Shown here in pieces: positions 33,629 through 41,658 of a stretch of DNA of 64,000 nt. The stretch lies in contig CAKZSI010000062.1 of NCBI GenBank assembly GCA_937918935.1, forward strand, positions 20,629 through 84,628, written 5' to 3'. The DNA comes from an uncultured Chloroflexales bacterium (GTDB lineage: Bacteria; Chloroflexota; Chloroflexia; Chloroflexales; Chloroflexaceae). The translations under genes and the position numbers were made by a program. Position 1 is the stretch's first letter. Each line of letters starts with the position of its first letter. Below the pieces are notes generated by a model, which was not told the DNA's origin, ran no database searches, and saw nothing but the letters and a program-made list of their open reading frames with translations.

Positions 33629-34804
33629 CTACCGCTCGGCAACCAGCACGCATGTCGCGGCGGTGGCGCCCACGCCGCCGAGACACTGGGCCAGGGCCAC
33701 ACGCGCGCCGTCCACCTGGGTGGGGCCGGCTTCGCCGCGCAACTGGCGCAGCAGTTCGACAATCTGGTACACCCCGCTCGCGCCGGCCACATCGCCACGG
33801 GCCTTGTAGCCCCCGGCCGTGGCGATCGGCGTGCGGCCCGTAGGGGTGATGGCCCCGTCGGCGGCATGGCGGGGGGCAGCGCCCGGTTCGTAGTAGCCCA
33901 TGGCCTCCAGGGCCAGCGCCGCGGCAATGCCGTGGGGGTCGGTCAGTTCGAAGACGTCCACGTCGCTGAGGCCCAGATGGGCGCGTCCCAGGGCGATATG
34001 GGCGCTGGCCCGCGCCGCGGCCAGGTCGAGCGGGTCGGCGCGCAGGGCCAGGGCCGGGGTGTCGGTCGCCACCGCCACACCCGCCAGCCGCACCAGCGGC
34101 ACGCCCTCGGCGGCCACTTCGCGGGCCACCCGCTCGCTGGCGAGCACCACGCAGGCCGCCCCGTCGGCCACGCTGCTGCAATCGAGCATGTTCAGCGGCG
34201 AGGCGACCAGGGCGGCCTTGCGGTACTTGTCGGCGTTGATTGGAAAGCGGTAGAGCGCCAGGGGGTTCTTCGCGGCGTTGGCGTGGGCATTGACCGGGAA
34301 GGGCGCAAAGGCCTCGGGGCCGTAGCCGTGTTCGTGCATGTAGCGGCGCATGAGCATGGCCCACTGAGCGGTGAGGGTCAACCCGTGCAAGGCTTCGGTC
34401 TCGGCGTCGCTGGCCAGGGCCAGCGCCGCCTCGACCGCGTCATCGAGCTGGTCGGTCACCTTCTCGGCCCCCAGCACCGCCACGATCTCGGCTGCCCCGG
34501 CAGCGATGGCCTGCACCGCCTGCTGGATAGCCACACCGCCGCTCGCGCCCGCCGCCTCTACACGAACGGCAGGCACGCCCCGCAACCCCACCGCGGCGGA
34601 CAGATAGGCCCCCAGGTGTCCCTGGGCCGCCAGGCGGTCGCCAAGCGCATTGGCCACGTAGAGCGCGCCCACCCGGTGGGCCGCGAACTCCGGCAGCCCG
34701 GCGAAGGCCGCCCGCGTCGCCTCGCTGGCCAGATCGGCCAGGCTCCGCCCGTAGTGCTCGGCTACCGGCGTGGCGCCCGCGCCGATCAGATACACTCCTG
34801 ACAT
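33629..34804 (-). CDS. Archaeal/SCP-x-type thiolase homologue lacking the catalytic Cys and His residues
   Basis: The 391-residue cytoplasmic protein aligns end to end with archaeal acetoacetyl-CoA thiolases (GAGATPVAEH, RVEAAGASGG, LDCSSVADGAA, CLGGVGAT). Key positions are changed. The nucleophilic Cys of EAACASGG is Gly86 (codon GGC). The His of the HDCF/HDAF motif is Thr288 (ELTDPHG). The His of the GHPVGATG motif is Asp338 (GDVAGASG). Ordinary Claisen thiolase chemistry is therefore not expected. It is encoded between HMG-CoA synthase and DUF35 genes and may be a structural, CoA-binding or aldolase-like subunit. The start at 34804 has AGAGGG seven bases upstream. Confidence 0.88.
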   Translation of the reverse strand: MSGVYLIGAGATPVAEHYGRSLADLASEATRAAFAGLPEFAAHRVGALYVANALGDRLAAQGHLGAYLSAAVGLRGVPAVRVEAAGASGGVAIQQAVQAIAAGAAEIVAVLGAEKVTDQLDDAVEAALALASDAETEALHGLTLTAQWAMLMRRYMHEHGYGPEAFAPFPVNAHANAAKNPLALYRFPINADKYRKAALVASPLNMLDCSSVADGAACVVLASERVAREVAAEGVPLVRLAGVAVATDTPALALRADPLDLAAARASAHIALGRAHLGLSDVDVFELTDPHGIAAALALEAMGYYEPGAAPRHAADGAITPTGRTPIATAGGYKARGDVAGASGVYQIVELLRQLRGEAGPTQVDGARVALAQCLGGVGATAATCVLVAER

Positions 34805-34873
34805 AGGTAAGCCCTCTTTCCACAAGGGAAGGCCGCACCTTCCCAGAACACTTCTGCAACTCGGGAGGGTCTG

Positions 34874-34890
34874 GGAGGGCGTAGCCCTCC
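34874..34890. repeat. Family B palindrome between HMG-CoA synthase and thiolase genes
   Basis: GGAGGGC-GTA-GCCCTCC, followed by degenerate family A pieces near 34915-34975. These lie inside what is probably a polycistronic unit, so they may modulate downstream expression. Confidence 0.65.
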
Positions 34891-34979
34891 TAAAAATAGC
34901 TCCATGTGACCTCTGGGAACCAGATTTCCGCGTGCCCCAACGCCAGTTGGAGGGGTCCGGGGAAAGCTGATTTTGCCCT

Positions 34980-36029
34980 CTACCCCAGCACCAGCTTACC
35001 CCGCCATCTGGCGTAGGTGGCATAATCCACGAACACCTCCCGCTCCAGGTAGGCCGCCGTGAGCGGGGCGCGCTCGCGGCAGGCGGGCAGGCGCCCGGTC
35101 ACGGTCAGGGCGTAGGCGTCGGAGCCGGCCCCGCTCCCATAGGTGGTGACGAAGATCGTATCGCCGGGCCGGGCCACGTCGAGGATGGCGCACAGCCCCA
35201 CCAGGGCCGCGCCCGAGTAGGGGTTGCCGATGCGCGGGCTGAGCAGGCCCGGGGCGATCTGGGCCTCGCTGAAACCCAGGCGCTTCGCCACCGTCTGTGG
35301 GAACTTGGTATTGGGCTGGTGAAAGACGGCATAGGTAAAATCGGTGGGCGAGCGCCCCAGTTCGTCAAGCAGGCGCCGTGCGGCCGACATAATCTGGTGA
35401 AAATAGGCCGGCTCCCCGGTGAAGCGGTTGCCATGCACGGGGTAGGGCCGGTCGGCCCGGCGGTAAAAGTCGGGCGTGTCGCTCACATACGAAACCGTCG
35501 CGTCAATTGTGGCCACGGCCTCCTCCGCGGGGCCAACCAGCAACGCGCCTGCCCCGGCGGAGGCGGTATACTCCAGGGCGTCGCCGGGGCGCCCCTGAGC
35601 CGTGTCGGCGCCGATCGCCATGGCGTAATCGGCCATGCCGCTGCCCACCAGGGCCATGCTCGCGGTCAGCGCCTCGGAGCCGGCCTTACAGGCGAACTCC
35701 CAGTCCGCCGCGCTGATCCAGTGCGAGGCCCCCAGAGCCTCGGCCACCACTGTTCCCGACGGCTTCACGCTGTAGGGGTGGCTCTCGCTCCCCACCCATA
35801 CCGCGCTCAGACGCTCAGCGGGCAGGGCCGCGCGGGCCAGGGCGTTGCGACCGGCCTCAATCGCCATGGTGATCACATCCTCATCGGGGCCGGGCACGCT
35901 CTTCGCCTCCACCGGCACCCCGCCCTGCCCGTCCGTCCACATGCGGGCAATTTCTCGCGCGGCGATGCGGTAACGCGGCACGTAGGCCCCGTAGCCGACC
36001 AGACCCACGGGCCGGATGGGTTTCATCAT
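34980..36029 (-). CDS. Hydroxymethylglutaryl-CoA synthase, archaeal type
   Basis: The 349-residue enzyme condenses acetoacetyl-CoA with acetyl-CoA to HMG-CoA in the mevalonate pathway. It has the archaeal length and motifs: VGYGAYVPRYRI, SVPGPDEDVITM, GSESHPYSVKPSGT, the nucleophile Cys114 in EFACKAGSEAL, IGADTAQGRPGDALEYTASAG, VFHQPNTKFP and GNPYSGAALVGL. The catalytic residues seem complete, unlike the adjacent thiolase homologue. It is 175 bases upstream of that gene and 216 bases downstream of the HMG-CoA reductase gene on the same strand. A MMK start means either Met may initiate. Confidence 0.94.
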   Translation of the reverse strand: MMKPIRPVGLVGYGAYVPRYRIAAREIARMWTDGQGGVPVEAKSVPGPDEDVITMAIEAGRNALARAALPAERLSAVWVGSESHPYSVKPSGTVVAEALGASHWISAADWEFACKAGSEALTASMALVGSGMADYAMAIGADTAQGRPGDALEYTASAGAGALLVGPAEEAVATIDATVSYVSDTPDFYRRADRPYPVHGNRFTGEPAYFHQIMSAARRLLDELGRSPTDFTYAVFHQPNTKFPQTVAKRLGFSEAQIAPGLLSPRIGNPYSGAALVGLCAILDVARPGDTIFVTTYGSGAGSDAYALTVTGRLPACRERAPLTAAYLEREVFVDYATYARWRGKLVLG

Positions 36030-36207
36030 ACGAAAAACTCCTTACATATAGAACAAAAAGACCCCGACAAAGCGGCGACAGGCGACCGGTGGTTCTTCCA
36101 GGCAACGTTGCGGTCAGCTTGTCACCGTTGTTCCCAGGGGGAGGAACCCTGTCAGGTTGCTCCCCCCGCGAGTCATACAACAAATCAGATGCAACAAGGA
36201 GGTTCCT

Positions 36208-36226
36208 GGGAGGGTTTCGCCCTCCC
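36208..36226. repeat. Family B palindrome after HMG-CoA reductase gene
   Basis: GGGAGGG-TTTCG-CCCTCCC lies between the end of the reductase gene (36246) and the synthase start, and is a possible attenuator or terminator. Confidence 0.65.
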
Positions 36227-36245
36227 GGACCCTCTCCTTCGCGTA

Positions 36246-37547
36246 TTAATGTGAACTCGCCGCGCGCAGTTCCGCGACCAGTTCCTCGGCGCGGGCAGGC
36301 TTGATGTTGCGCTCCTCGACCATGCGCCGCGCGACCTCGTCCACCAGCGGGCCATAGGCGCCGGCGGCCAGAGCGATCTGGCGCGCGTGCAAGCCCATGT
36401 GGCCCTGCTGGATGCCCTCACAGGCCAGGGCGCGCATCGCGGCCAGATTGCTGGCCAGACCGGCGCAGACAGCGATCTCTGCCAACTGGTTGGCGCTGGT
36501 CACACCAAGCAGCTTGAGGGCCGCCTGCGCGGCAGGGTGCACCCTGGTTGCTCCGCCGACGATGCCAACGGCCATAGGCATCTCCAGCGTACCGACCAGG
36601 TTGCCCTCAGCGTCTTTCTCCCAGACGCTCAGCGAGGTATAGCGTCCGCTGCGGGCGGCGTAGGCATGGGCGCCGGCCTCGATGGCGCGCCAGTCGTTGC
36701 CCGTGGCGACGATCACCGGGTCAATGCCGTTCAGAATGCCCTTGTTGTGGGTCGTGGCGCGGTAGGGGTCCACGGCGGCGAAGGCATAGGCCCAGAGAAT
36801 GCCTTCGACCACCTCCTCGCCGCGCAGACCGTCGCGCTCGAGGGCGCGCGGCGGCACCACGCAGCGGGCGCGCGCCAGACGCCGATCGCTCAGGTTTGAG
36901 AGAATGCGCAGGTAGACCCGACCACGGGTGATCTGCTCGAGCAGCGGGGCCACGGCCTCACACATCGAATTGATGGCATTGGCCCCCATCGCATCCCGCG
37001 TATCAATAATCAGATGCACCACCAGCATCGGCCCCATGGGGCTGGCGGGGTGATAGTGCACCTCAACGTCGCGGGCGCCCCCGCCGAGGGCGACCAGCGA
37101 GCGACTCTGCGCATTGGCAATCGCCAGAATCTCATTCTTGCGGCGCAAAATATCGTGCCGCGCGCTCTGCGGCGCGGTCACGTTCACGATCTGCACCTGG
37201 CCAATCATCAGCGGGTCGGTGCTGCCCGCGCTGAAACCGCCGCCCTCACGCACCATCTTCGCGGCATAACTGGCCCCGGCCACAATCGAAGGCTCTTCCA
37301 CCACCATTGGAACAAGATAATCACGCCCGTTGATCTGGAAGTTCGTCGCAATGCCCAGAGGCAGGTTGAAGGTGCCGACGACGTTTTCGATCATCTTGTC
37401 GGCGCGCTCGATCGAGAGAGCGCCCTGCCCCCCGTGCAACACGCGCAGATCTTCGTCGCACAGCCCATCGAATGACTTGACCATCTGGAGCCGCTCGAAC
37501 GGGTTGAGTTGATAAAATCCCTGGAGGCGTGAGTTTTTGGTACCCAT
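36246..37547 (-). CDS. mvaA: Hydroxymethylglutaryl-CoA reductase, class II
   Basis: The 433-residue cytoplasmic enzyme reduces HMG-CoA to mevalonate with NAD(P)H. It lacks membrane helices and has class II spacing: [18 protein letters not shown] with the catalytic Glu, [11 protein letters not shown] for the nucleotide site, [11 protein letters not shown] with catalytic Lys and Asp, and [13 protein letters not shown] with the C-terminal catalytic His. I start at ATG 37547; GAGGAG is about 12 bases upstream, rather far, and an upstream TTG at 37586 is an alternative. It is the first gene of the mevalonate cluster on this strand. Cofactor preference cannot be told. Confidence 0.93.
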   Translation of the reverse strand: MGTKNSRLQGFYQLNPFERLQMVKSFDGLCDEDLRVLHGGQGALSIERADKMIENVVGTFNLPLGIATNFQINGRDYLVPMVVEEPSIVAGASYAAKMVREGGGFSAGSTDPLMIGQVQIVNVTAPQSARHDILRRKNEILAIANAQSRSLVALGGGARDVEVHYHPASPMGPMLVVHLIIDTRDAMGANAINSMCEAVAPLLEQITRGRVYLRILSNLSDRRLARARCVVPPRALERDGLRGEEVVEGILWAYAFAAVDPYRATTHNKGILNGIDPVIVATGNDWRAIEAGAHAYAARSGRYTSLSVWEKDAEGNLVGTLEMPMAVGIVGGATRVHPAAQAALKLLGVTSANQLAEIAVCAGLASNLAAMRALACEGIQQGHMGLHARQIALAAGAYGPLVDEVARRMVEERNIKPARAEELVAELRAASSH

Positions 37548-37891
37548 ACGTTCGGTTGTCTCCTCGGTTCGTGACTGCACGCACAATTACGATACACTAC
37601 CAATTCTAGCACCGCTACGCTTCCAGAAGCCTCAGAGAGACTGTCAAAACCTATCATGGGACTTTCCAGGACTTCCAGGGACAGCCGCGCCGCCCACCGA
37701 CAGGGGCTGAGAGGTGCTGCTCGCGCTCTATGGTACAATGCCAGGCGGTAACCTGGGCGCCGTTTCGCCGGCGCTATGCCCGCGGGGGGCCAGACATCTA
37801 TTCCCTGGAACGTACACGCATCATCGGCACGTCTGATCGCGACACCACAATCCAGCATCCAAACTCCAAAGCCGTGCATCCCTTTACTGCC
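37548..37891. other. Intergenic region between divergent HMG-CoA reductase and lipoprotein genes
   Basis: No gene is convincing here. An open frame from 37730 runs into the lipoprotein but encodes no signal until 37892. The promoters of the mevalonate cluster and of the lipoprotein must lie in this stretch; no consensus box is clear. Confidence 0.5.
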
Positions 37892-38608
37892 ATGCGCTGG
37901 CGGCTGCTCCTGCTGCTCACCCTCCTCCTCGTCGCCTGTAGCGCGGAACGCCGCACACAACCCACACCCATCCCCGTACCAACCACTCCGGCCCTCAACG
38001 CCATCCTCGCCGCACCCACCCCTGGCCCCGTGTGGACCTTTGGCTACCTCTTGATCAGCAACCAGGGGGCAACGCTGGTTGAAGGGGTGAGCTTTGCCCC
38101 GGACGGGGCGCCCACACCGCTGGCGCCGGGGGGCCTGTGGTTGGGCGAACCACCCCCGCTGCCCGCTGACCCGCCCCTCAACGAAGCCGGCGCCGTCCGC
38201 TACGGCATCGTCAGCGCCAGTGGCCTTCTCGCCGGACCGGGGAGCTTCGGGCCGGAGGGGCGTTATGCCTATCAACTCACCGATCCCCGAATCACCCCCC
38301 TGGGCCTGCGCGAGGTGACCATCGCCCTGCTACTGGAGAATAGCGGGCTCTACGAGGGTCAGGCGGTGCGCGTGCGGGGCAACCTGCTGGCCCGCGGCGA
38401 CTCGGCCGTGCTGGTGGAACGGTTGGGACCGGGGGGCGTGCCCGAAGCCACCGCGCGCCAGATCAAGCTCGACGGTCCCATACGCGACAGTACGGCGCTG
38501 GCGGAATTGCAACGCAGCCCCGGCGACAGCGTGCGCTTTGGCCCGGTGGAGATCACCGGCGTCTGGCGCAGCGGGCGACTCTACCCGCTGAGCGTGCGGG
38601 TCAGGTGA
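37892..38608 (+). CDS. Hypothetical lipoprotein
   Basis: The 238-residue exported protein has a compact signal peptide with lipobox LLLVAC (Cys16) followed by a Thr/Pro linker. The body is rich in Gly, Pro and beta-strand patterns: VWTFGYLLISNQGATLVEGV and, near the end, LYEGQAVRVRGNLLARGDSAVLVERL, reminiscent of an OB-like beta domain. No family is recognised. It is unlinked to the pterin genes downstream, being separated by 550 bases of repeats. The start is set by the signal peptide; no strong ribosome site is seen. Confidence 0.7.
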   Translation: MRWRLLLLLTLLLVACSAERRTQPTPIPVPTTPALNAILAAPTPGPVWTFGYLLISNQGATLVEGVSFAPDGAPTPLAPGGLWLGEPPPLPADPPLNEAGAVRYGIVSASGLLAGPGSFGPEGRYAYQLTDPRITPLGLREVTIALLLENSGLYEGQAVRVRGNLLARGDSAVLVERLGPGGVPEATARQIKLDGPIRDSTALAELQRSPGDSVRFGPVEITGVWRSGRLYPLSVRVR

Positions 38609-39161
38609 GGGCTCGGGAGGGCTGCACCCTCCCATATATGCGTCAAACCAGAGGATTCGCGGGCCTCACCCTCCCACTCCACCTGCGGCGGAGTGGGAGG
38701 GGCCAGGGGGTGGGTGAGGAGGCGCACCCCTGTATAGTTGAGGAGGGCTGGGGAAATCAGGTTTCCCCCATCCTCCAGATAGTGGCATTCTTACATATTC
38801 GTTGCAATACCTGTGCAAATCCTTGACAAACGATCAACCCATGCTACTGTATAACATGGCGTCGAAAACGGAGATCTGACGGGAACCATGTACCGCGGGA
38901 GAAGATCCGGGAGACTGAGGCACACTGTGAACTAAGTCGTGCGCTAAACCCCCACGCCCTCCCCAATCCTCCCCTGGTGGGGGAGGGAAGCCGGCTCATC
39001 CCTCCAACGTGGGGAAGTTGGGAGGGGGGTGGAAATGCCGGGAACCTGACTTCACAGACTACTGAGGCACTCTCAGAATAACCCATTTCCTCCGTCGGCG
39101 AGCGGGGCAGCCGCCCCGGACTCCGTTCACAAGCAACGGCGCCTGAAAGGATCACAGGCTT
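38609..39161. repeat. Repeat-rich intergenic region upstream of pterin genes
   Basis: Family B (38615-38633), family A (38749-38770) and one copy of the 100-base family C element (about 38940-39046) occupy most of this region. A stretch near 38800-38860 is A+T-richer, with TTGACA at 38824-38829 and TATAAC at 38850-38855 (spacer about 20), a possible promoter. No gene is seen. Confidence 0.65.
38940..39046 (+). repeat. About 105-base dispersed element (family C, copy 3)
   Basis: GCGCTAAACC, a CCCTCCCC arm, CTGGTGGGGGAGG, a CATCCCTCCAACG turn, a GGGGAAGTTGGGAGG arm and GTGGAAATGCCGGGAA follow the same order as the copies at 5110 and 32195. It ends about 115 bases before the PTPS start. Confidence 0.75.
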
Positions 39162-39992
39162 ATGGTTTACGCAACCCGGCGCTTCGAGTTTTCGGCGTCG
39201 CACCGCTACTGGCGCGACGATTGGAGCCCCGAGGAGAACGAGCGGGTCTTCGGGAAGTGCACCAGTCCCTACGGGCATGGGCACAACTACACGCTCGACG
39301 TTACCATCACCGGCGCACTCGACCCGCGCACGGGCATGGTGATGAACATGACCGAATTGAAGGCGATTGTCAATGAGGTGCTGGAGGAGTTTGACCACAG
39401 GAACCTGAATGAAGATACGCCCTACTTCAAAACCCAACTCCCGACCACCGAGAATCTGGTGCGGGTGCTCTGGCGGCTGATCGCCGCGCGGCTGCCCGCG
39501 GAGGCCCGTCTGGCGCGCCTGCGCCTGTACGAGATGGCCGACCTGTGGGCGGAGTACGACGGCGCCGACGAGACCACCTTCGCCCGGGCCTACACCTTCT
39601 CGGCGGCCCACCGGCTCCACGCGCCGGCCCTCTCCGATGAGGAGAATCGCGCCGTTTACGGGAAGTGCAACAACCCCAACGGGCACGGCCACAACTACAC
39701 CGTTGAAGTGAGCATCAGCGGGCCGGTTGACCCCGAGACGGGCATGGTGATTGACCTGGCGGCGCTGGATCGCACCGTGCGCGAGGTGCTCGATCAACTC
39801 GATTTTCGCCACCTCGACCGCGAGATCGCGGCCTTTGCCGATCAACCGTCAACGGCTGAGAACATCGTTGTCTACCTCTGGAACGAACTCGCGCCCCGTT
39901 TCGAGGGCCGCTTGCGCCACCTCAAGCTCTGGGAAACGCGCAAGAATGTCTTCGAGTACGCCGGCCCGGTCGGGGCCGGCGCTCCCCGGTAA
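39162..39992 (+). CDS. Fused tandem 6-pyruvoyltetrahydropterin synthase (two PTPS domains)
   Basis: The 276-residue protein contains two complete PTPS units (about 1-133 and 138-268); ordinary PTPS is a single unit of about 140 residues. Each has the zinc His set and the Cys-containing GKC-NP-GHGHNY motif: His14, Cys33, His39 and His41, then His150, Cys169, His175 and His177. The triad Asp-His is present in unit 1 (Asp78-His79 in EFDHRN), but unit 2 reads Asp214-Phe215 (QLDFRH). Unit 2 otherwise resembles animal PTPS strongly (YGKCNNPNGHGHNYTVEV). Together with folE and an SDR it should make tetrahydrobiopterin-type cofactors. AAAGGATC precedes the ATG. Confidence 0.92.
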   Translation: MVYATRRFEFSASHRYWRDDWSPEENERVFGKCTSPYGHGHNYTLDVTITGALDPRTGMVMNMTELKAIVNEVLEEFDHRNLNEDTPYFKTQLPTTENLVRVLWRLIAARLPAEARLARLRLYEMADLWAEYDGADETTFARAYTFSAAHRLHAPALSDEENRAVYGKCNNPNGHGHNYTVEVSISGPVDPETGMVIDLAALDRTVREVLDQLDFRHLDREIAAFADQPSTAENIVVYLWNELAPRFEGRLRHLKLWETRKNVFEYAGPVGAGAPR

Positions 39993-39999
39993 AAAGAAG

Positions 40000-40023
40000 C
40001 CGGGGAAATTAGCTTTCCCCAGG
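40000..40023. repeat. Family A palindrome between PTPS and folE
   Basis: CCGGGGAAA/TTTCCCCAGG arms about an AGC-type centre, just after the PTPS stop codon. Confidence 0.75.
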
Positions 40024-40085
40024 CTCCTCTATCTCCCTGTCAATCGTTTTGAGACCAGGTATATCGCCATAATACGGATCCATCC

Positions 40086-40787
40086 ATGACAACCCAACTG
40101 AAACTTAACGGAACCCATGACCCAGACGGACACGACCACGAGGACTTTAACGCGCACGACTACGAGGCTCTGATCATTCCCGGACGGGGCAAACTCGAGG
40201 GCGTCGCTTACAGCTCTAACCCCCAGATCGAGGCGGCGGTACGGGAAATCCTCGCGGGGATCGGCGAACAGCCCGACCGCGAAGGTCTGCTGAAAACCCC
40301 TTCGCGGGTGGCCAAAATGTACGCCGAACTGACCGCCGGCTACCATGTGGACCCGGATGCGTTGATCAACGATGCCATCTTCAGCGTCAGCTACGATGAA
40401 ATGGTGCTGGTGAAGAACATCGATTTCTATAGCCTGTGCGAGCACCATATGCTGCCGTTTATGGGCCAGGTGCACGTCGCCTACATCCCCAACGGCAAGG
40501 TGGTGGGGCTGAGCAAGATCCCGCGCATCGTTGAGATGTTCGCGCGCCGCCTGCAGGTGCAGGAGCGCATGACGGTGCAGATCGCCGAGTTCATTGACCA
40601 GCACCTCCAACCCCTGGGAGTGGCCGTCGTAGCCGACGGGGTACATATGTGCTCGGTCATGCGGGGCGTGAAGAAGGCCAATGCCAGCATGGTCACTTCG
40701 GCCATGCGCGGGGTCTTCCGCGATGACCCCAAGACGCGAGCCGAGTTCATGGCCCACGTGGGCCGCGCCCGCGCCCAGGACGTATAA
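40086..40787 (+). CDS. folE: GTP cyclohydrolase I
   Basis: The 233-residue enzyme converts GTP to 7,8-dihydroneopterin triphosphate, the first step to tetrahydropterins and folate. The zinc ligands are Cys118, His121 and Cys189 (LCEHHMLPF and HMCSVMRG). [35 protein letters not shown] and the C-terminal TRAEFMAHV are typical. The first 30 residues are an unusual His/Asp-rich tail ([17 protein letters not shown]), which could bind metal. It follows the PTPS gene by 93 bases, so here the product is likely directed to biopterin rather than folate. Single-enzyme form with normal core length. Confidence 0.95.
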   Translation: MTTQLKLNGTHDPDGHDHEDFNAHDYEALIIPGRGKLEGVAYSSNPQIEAAVREILAGIGEQPDREGLLKTPSRVAKMYAELTAGYHVDPDALINDAIFSVSYDEMVLVKNIDFYSLCEHHMLPFMGQVHVAYIPNGKVVGLSKIPRIVEMFARRLQVQERMTVQIAEFIDQHLQPLGVAVVADGVHMCSVMRGVKKANASMVTSAMRGVFRDDPKTRAEFMAHVGRARAQDV

Positions 40788-40821
40788 TGTTCTCGAATGC
40801 CTTAACCACGGCAAGGCAGGG

Positions 40822-40845
40822 GGTGGGAAAACCAGGTTTCCCCGC
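40822..40845. repeat. Family A palindrome between folE and SDR gene
   Basis: GGTGGGAAAACC/GGTTTCCCCGCC, 20 bases before the SDR start codon. Confidence 0.75.
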
Positions 40846-40865
40846 CTTCTCATAGGTCGCATTCT

Positions 40866-41573
40866 ATGACCACACAGCGGACAATCTTAATCACCGGCGC
40901 GTCGCGAGGCATCGGGCGCGCCACGGCGCTGGCCCTGGCCACGCCGGGCACGCGCCTGATCCTGGCGGCGCGTTCGGCCTCCGCCCTGGCCGAAACGGCG
41001 GCAGCCGCCAGCGCCCGCGGCGCCGAGGCCCTGCCTGTGACCTGTGATGTCACCAGCGAGGACCAGGTGCACGCCCTGGTTGCCGGCGCCGCCACGCCCA
41101 CCGGACGCCTCGATGTCGTGGTGCACAGCGTGGGCGGGGCGCTGGTCGCCCCCTTTGAGCAGATCGAACTGGCGACGTGGGAAGAGGCCCTGCGCGCCCA
41201 GTTGACCAGCCTGTTCCTGGTGTGCAAGCACGCCGCCCCGCGGATGGCAGCGGGCGGTGTGCTGGTCAACATCGCCTCGGTGGCCGCCCGGCAGGCCTTC
41301 CCGGGCTGGGCCGCTTATAGCGCGGCCAAGCACGGCGCCCTGGGCTTCCTGAACGCCGTGCGTGAAGAACTGCGCCCCCGGGGCATCCGCGTCACCTCGG
41401 TGCTGCCGGCAGCGACCGACACCGACCTGTGGGCCGCTGTTCCCGGCACGTGGAACCGCGCCAATATGCTTCGCCCGGAAGACGTGGCCGCGGCTGTCGC
41501 CACCCTCGTCAGCTACCCACCCCACGTGACAGTCGAGGAGTTGCTGATCGGACACGTGGCCGGGAGGCTGTGA
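40866..41573 (+). CDS. SDR-family oxidoreductase, sepiapterin-reductase-like by context
   Basis: The 235-residue classical short-chain dehydrogenase has the nucleotide motif TGASRGIGRA (residues about 11-20), the Ser of NIASVAA, and Tyr-x-x-x-Lys in YSAAKHG. The phrase FPGWAAYSAAKHG resembles the sepiapterin-reductase active-site strand, and the gene comes third after PTPS and folE, so reduction of 6-pyruvoyl-tetrahydropterin is the best guess. Other SDR roles, such as a 3-oxoacyl reductase, are possible because fabI follows. An Arg after the glycine motif (LAARS) favours NADPH. It starts at the ATG following family A repeat DNA. Confidence 0.82.
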   Translation: MTTQRTILITGASRGIGRATALALATPGTRLILAARSASALAETAAAASARGAEALPVTCDVTSEDQVHALVAGAATPTGRLDVVVHSVGGALVAPFEQIELATWEEALRAQLTSLFLVCKHAAPRMAAGGVLVNIASVAARQAFPGWAAYSAAKHGALGFLNAVREELRPRGIRVTSVLPAATDTDLWAAVPGTWNRANMLRPEDVAAAVATLVSYPPHVTVEELLIGHVAGRL

Positions 41574-41576
41574 GGG

Positions 41577-41627
41577 GGTGTGGAGGTGTGGAAGTGTGGA
41601 GGTGGTGTCACACCTCCACACTTCCAC
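41577..41627. repeat. GAGGTGTG tandem array with complementary arm
   Basis: GGTGTGGAGGTGTGGAAGTG units are followed by a GGTGTCAC turn and CACCTCCACACTTCCACC, giving a hairpin between the SDR stop and fabI. This is the third copy of the array type. Confidence 0.8.
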
Positions 41628-41658
41628 CCTTCTTCAGGCTTCTCAGAGGAGACAAACC

